Shown here piece by piece: positions 62,401 to 64,000 of a stretch of DNA of 64,000 nucleotides; the first letter of the stretch is position 1; each line of letters starts with the position of its first letter. The notes beneath the pieces are model-generated. The model saw nothing but the letters and a program-made list of their open reading frames with translations. It was not told where the DNA came from and searched no databases. This stretch comes from Hippasteria phrygiana. Its lineage: Eukaryota; Echinodermata; Asteroidea; Valvatida; Goniasteridae. The stretch covers positions 682,001-746,000 of the forward strand of contig JAZGUH010000619.1 of the NCBI GenBank assembly GCA_037893225.1, in the 5' to 3' direction. The translations under genes and the position numbers were made by a program.

Positions 62401-63565
62401 CTCTTTTTGGGGTTGGATTCTCGAAGTTAACCTAGACTATCCGGACGAACTACACGATCTACACAACGGTTATCCTTTAGCGCCCGAGAACCGAGTTATA
62501 CCGCCGGAATCGATGAGTTCTTATCAGCTCGACCTGTTGGAAAAAACGGGAGCGAAACCGTCGAACGAAACTAAGTTGGTAGCGACGGGCGGGCCGAGAA
62601 AGAATTACGTACTCCACTATAGAAATCTAAAATTTTACCTCGCTCACGGCTTAGTTCTCAAAAAAGTATGTAGGGTTTTAAAGTTTAAACAAACGCCTTG
62701 GATGAAATCTTACATCGACAAAAATACCCGATTGAGAACGGAAGCTAAATCCGACTTCGAAAAAGACTTTTTTAAATTGATGAACAACTCGGTATTTGGC
62801 AAAACTATGGAAGACGTTAGAAAGCGAATGAACACCCATTTATGCAGAGCCCACGAAGAAGATAGAATTATTCGTTTGGTGGCCAAACCCAGTTATAGCG
62901 GTAGAACAATTTTTGAACGTTGTAATCTTTTGATGATAAACATGTCGAAGACGCGAGTTGTTTTAAACAAACCCGTCTATTGCGGTATGAGTATTTTAGA
63001 CTTATCGAAGCTTTTAATGTACGAATTTTATTACGACAAGTTGAAAAAGACTTACGAAGACAAAGTCGATTTGATTTATACCGATACGGACTCGTTGCTC
63101 TTACGTATCGAAACTGAAGACTTGTACGAAGACATGGCGAGCGAGAAAGACGACTACGATTTTAGCAACTACGAGAAAGACCACTTTTTATACGACGATT
63201 CAAACAAGAAAGTTATCGGTAAATTTAAGGACGAATGCGGAGGAAAACCTATCAAAGAAGTGGTTTGCATCAGATCAAAAATGTACTCTATCTATATGGA
63301 CGATAAGAAGAACATTAAGAAATCGAAAGGAGTCAAAAGGTACGTCGTTGCCAACGCGATAACTCATCAAGATTATAAAGACTGCCTGTTTAACTCTACG
63401 GTTTATCGACACGATATGAACACGTTGAGGAGCGACAAACATATCGTGAACTCTTTAACTCAAAATAAGGTATCACTCAATCCTAGAGACGACAAACGGT
63501 ATATCTTAGACGATGGAATTCATACTCTGATGCACGATCATTACGCTATACGAACGAACGTTTAA
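59426..63565 (+). CDS. polB: Protein-primed family B DNA polymerase (Polinton/adintovirus type)
   Basis: 1379 residues, complete. N-terminus: two similar segments, TLGPPTGRDGVYIRRDF and PLGDPTGRRSQYIKKDL. Then GSYIPLP/VNVKNKDQECVRWAL, a C2H2-like CARCLQHFSRQDILDRHEIDC (about 403-424), the exonuclease box YADFES (458-463) with HNLENYDAHL, and a His-Me-finger-like RDHCHITGKYRGAAH (609-623). Polymerase: motif A YLDANNLYGWAM (D952), motif B KLMNNSVFGK (1117-1126), motif C YTDTDS (1218-1223). These are the hallmarks of the protein-primed polymerases of Polintons and related viruses, which copy linear DNA with terminal proteins. All catalytic residues are present. AT-rich codon use differs from the ATPase-integrase block. 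It could belong to the same original element or to another virus-like insertion. Confidence 0.88.
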   Translation: MENIMIPAIGYTRWPKCSLKKYIDKYAITLGPPTGRDGVYIRRDFLSAIKKNEALYKNLRSKSKESLEQLIADKHIPLGDPTGRRSQYIKKDLESAIRRYYKKPDEELVPLIFNETAPRPFRNYLRNYEMNIDRILVDPLAFFNENEQKIVETLKGALNEFRSFKFQLALKATLRKYNLANDTFVEDASMFFGSQSTVLNEDETENQAREQIEFIIEKIERFQTNGSGWVVYDLKALYINVSRYRPIRGSSYIPLPPHIAHKKAVINVKNKDQECVRWALRAALELFKPSVKESIKNNSNFKIRFDQTFIYEKEDDGLDFKNVAFPTPITDIGKIEKQNNLAINVFGYENNNIFPLRLTTQRKPAINLLMFSKGDNNHYCWIKNLDRLLSKETKHNGHKYFCARCLQHFSRQDILDRHEIDCIGVCQTPALAVLPDSTNDVLKFKNFKNKQPAPFTIYADFESILVPLRGEDGSTKKTHEHEACGYAYIVIGPDGRVLGDPQVYRGANATSHFLTRLLGEKDKINEIFSEAKPLAYTPEDAKVHNDADTCWICERSIYPTHASNCQCYKPVEPKSKKELKEYSHENKKGYVEKTCMLCQKKINAFRKVRDHCHITGKYRGAAHMCCNSKLRIVPNKTMIPVIFHNLENYDAHLIMQSISETDGKLKCIAKTSEKYISFSIGQLRFLDSYNFLSTSLERLVAACPIDAFKYIDKAVVPRTVSPAHEDVDASALETAIDPNEDEVNDYNVIGKLITYLADDKTVLDDEVGEPLSARPYERLPNAKRDLLLKKGVYPYEYMDSFERFNERKLPAKKHFYSSLSDKHISDSDYEHAKKVWRTFGIKNMGEYHDLYVTTDVLLLADVFENFRKICIENYGLDPCHYFTSPGLSWDALLKHSKANLELLRDIDQHLFVEKGTRGGISSVGSCRYAEANNKYLASYDPSKPNSYISYLDANNLYGWAMSQPLPISDFRWIDEKKLGLFTAEYIESLADDSFWGWILEVNLDYPDELHDLHNGYPLAPENRVIPPESMSSYQLDLLEKTGAKPSNETKLVATGGPRKNYVLHYRNLKFYLAHGLVLKKVCRVLKFKQTPWMKSYIDKNTRLRTEAKSDFEKDFFKLMNNSVFGKTMEDVRKRMNTHLCRAHEEDRIIRLVAKPSYSGRTIFERCNLLMINMSKTRVVLNKPVYCGMSILDLSKLLMYEFYYDKLKKTYEDKVDLIYTDTDSLLLRIETEDLYEDMASEKDDYDFSNYEKDHFLYDDSNKKVIGKFKDECGGKPIKEVVCIRSKMYSIYMDDKKNIKKSKGVKRYVVANAITHQDYKDCLFNSTVYRHDMNTLRSDKHIVNSLTQNKVSLNPRDDKRYILDDGIHTLMHDHYAIRTNV

Positions 63566-63739
63566 AAAAATATCTAAAGCTTACAGGCTGCCTAGCTACG
63601 TCGTGAGTAGGGCGTACGACCGAGTAGACATTCGCTTTCTAACGCTGTATAGGAATACAAGCAACATATTTCAAAAGGGAAACCCCCTTTGACGGAAAAA
63701 ATGAAAAAAAAAATAATAAAATAATCATATATATAAATC
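63566..63739 (+). other. Intergenic gap after polB
   Basis: 174 bases, ending in an A/T-rich tract (AAAAAAAAATAATAAAATAA) before the next ATG. No clear poly(A) signal or TATA consensus; TATATATAA lies 10 bases before the ATG. Confidence 0.5.
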
Positions 63740-64000
63740 ATGTGCAAGTGGTTAAACATCGGAAAGCTAACTACGTGCGAAAAAGATGGAGACCCGTGGT
63801 GTCTCGAACATTTCGGCAGACGAGATCTAGCGCCTAAACCGTGTTTAATTTGCGGTTTTGGAACTAAATCAACTACGCAACTTTGTGTGAATCATGCCAC
63901 GAAAGGAAAACAGCGGCTACAACTCATCGAAAATATGGCTAAAACCAAGTATAAAAGAGTTATAAAAGAACTCTACTTTAAATTTAACCCCGAAAAATGT
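63740..64000 (+). CDS. Cys-rich ORF, start of a gene cut by the window edge
   Basis: 87 codons, open to the end. It starts MCKWLNIGKLTTCEKDG. Cys and His are spaced as paired C..C/C..H clusters (C2, C13, C21, H24; then CLICG and LCVNH), which suggests two zinc sites. A lysine-rich part follows. Codon use matches polB, so it probably belongs to the same virus-like segment. I recognise no family. Confidence 0.5.
   Translation, partial: MCKWLNIGKLTTCEKDGDPWCLEHFGRRDLAPKPCLICGFGTKSTTQLCVNHATKGKQRLQLIENMAKTKYKRVIKELYFKFNPEKC

Overview
The window is metazoan nuclear DNA made almost entirely of nested mobile elements. Evidence for an animal genome: spliceosomal donor and acceptor sites, CCAAT and TATA promoters, AATAAA signals, C2H2, WW and PC4 domains, and retroelements of the BEL/Pao, Ty3/gypsy, CR1/L2-like, L1-Tx1 and Ngaro groups beside hAT, TTAA-target and Polinton/Maverick-like DNA elements. 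A marine invertebrate is likely, but this is a guess from the repeat mix; no conserved host gene is visible.

Layout. 1-19.9 kb: a decayed minus-strand BEL/Pao retrotransposon, split by two younger insertions. The first (135-12806) is a 12.7-kb element that is nearly all palindrome, with 5'-AG termini and a 6-bp target duplication CACGCA, as in Polintons. Each arm carries the same C2H2/acidic-protein gene and the same compact promoter. The second (16421-18363) is a TTAA-target element with a Cys-rich ORF. 20.0-24.5 kb: a sequence opening with a related terminus (AGTAGTATAGGAGGAGC), a related promoter, a WW+PC4 coding region and a three-exon C2H2 gene that is cut by an L1-Tx1 LINE (24.5-29.9 kb). 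30.7-34.4 kb: a compact plus-strand Polinton/adintovirus-like block with packaging ATPase, two small decayed proteins, DDE integrase with chromodomain, penton-like minor capsid protein and a pX-like basic protein.

34.96-47.84 kb: a second copy of the TTAA element holding a Ty3/gypsy element (35335-46070) with 338/339-bp LTRs and an ATAC duplication. That element lacks protease, reverse transcriptase and RNase H, and has a C2H2 zinc-finger reading frame in the env position behind a strong splice acceptor. Its repeat-rich gag is itself split by a CR1/L2-like LINE (39.7-44.76 kb). 48.7-49.8 kb: a non-autonomous hAT element with an 8-bp duplication. 49.94-58.92 kb: a 5'-truncated L1-Tx1 LINE interrupted by a Ngaro tyrosine-recombinase retrotransposon with A1-ORFs-B1-A2-B2 split repeats. 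58.9-64 kb: an AT-rich virus-like segment with a complete 1379-residue protein-primed family B DNA polymerase and the start of a Cys-rich gene running off the edge.

Most interesting: the all-palindrome Polinton-like element, its shared promoter/terminus family that also covers the WW+PC4 and C2H2 genes at 20-24 kb, and the gypsy element with a spliced zinc-finger ORF3. With insertions removed, a plus-strand backbone of about 15.6 kb (19996 to beyond 64000) would hold PC4, C2H2, ATPase, integrase, capsid and PolB genes. Whether that is one element or several cannot be decided here.
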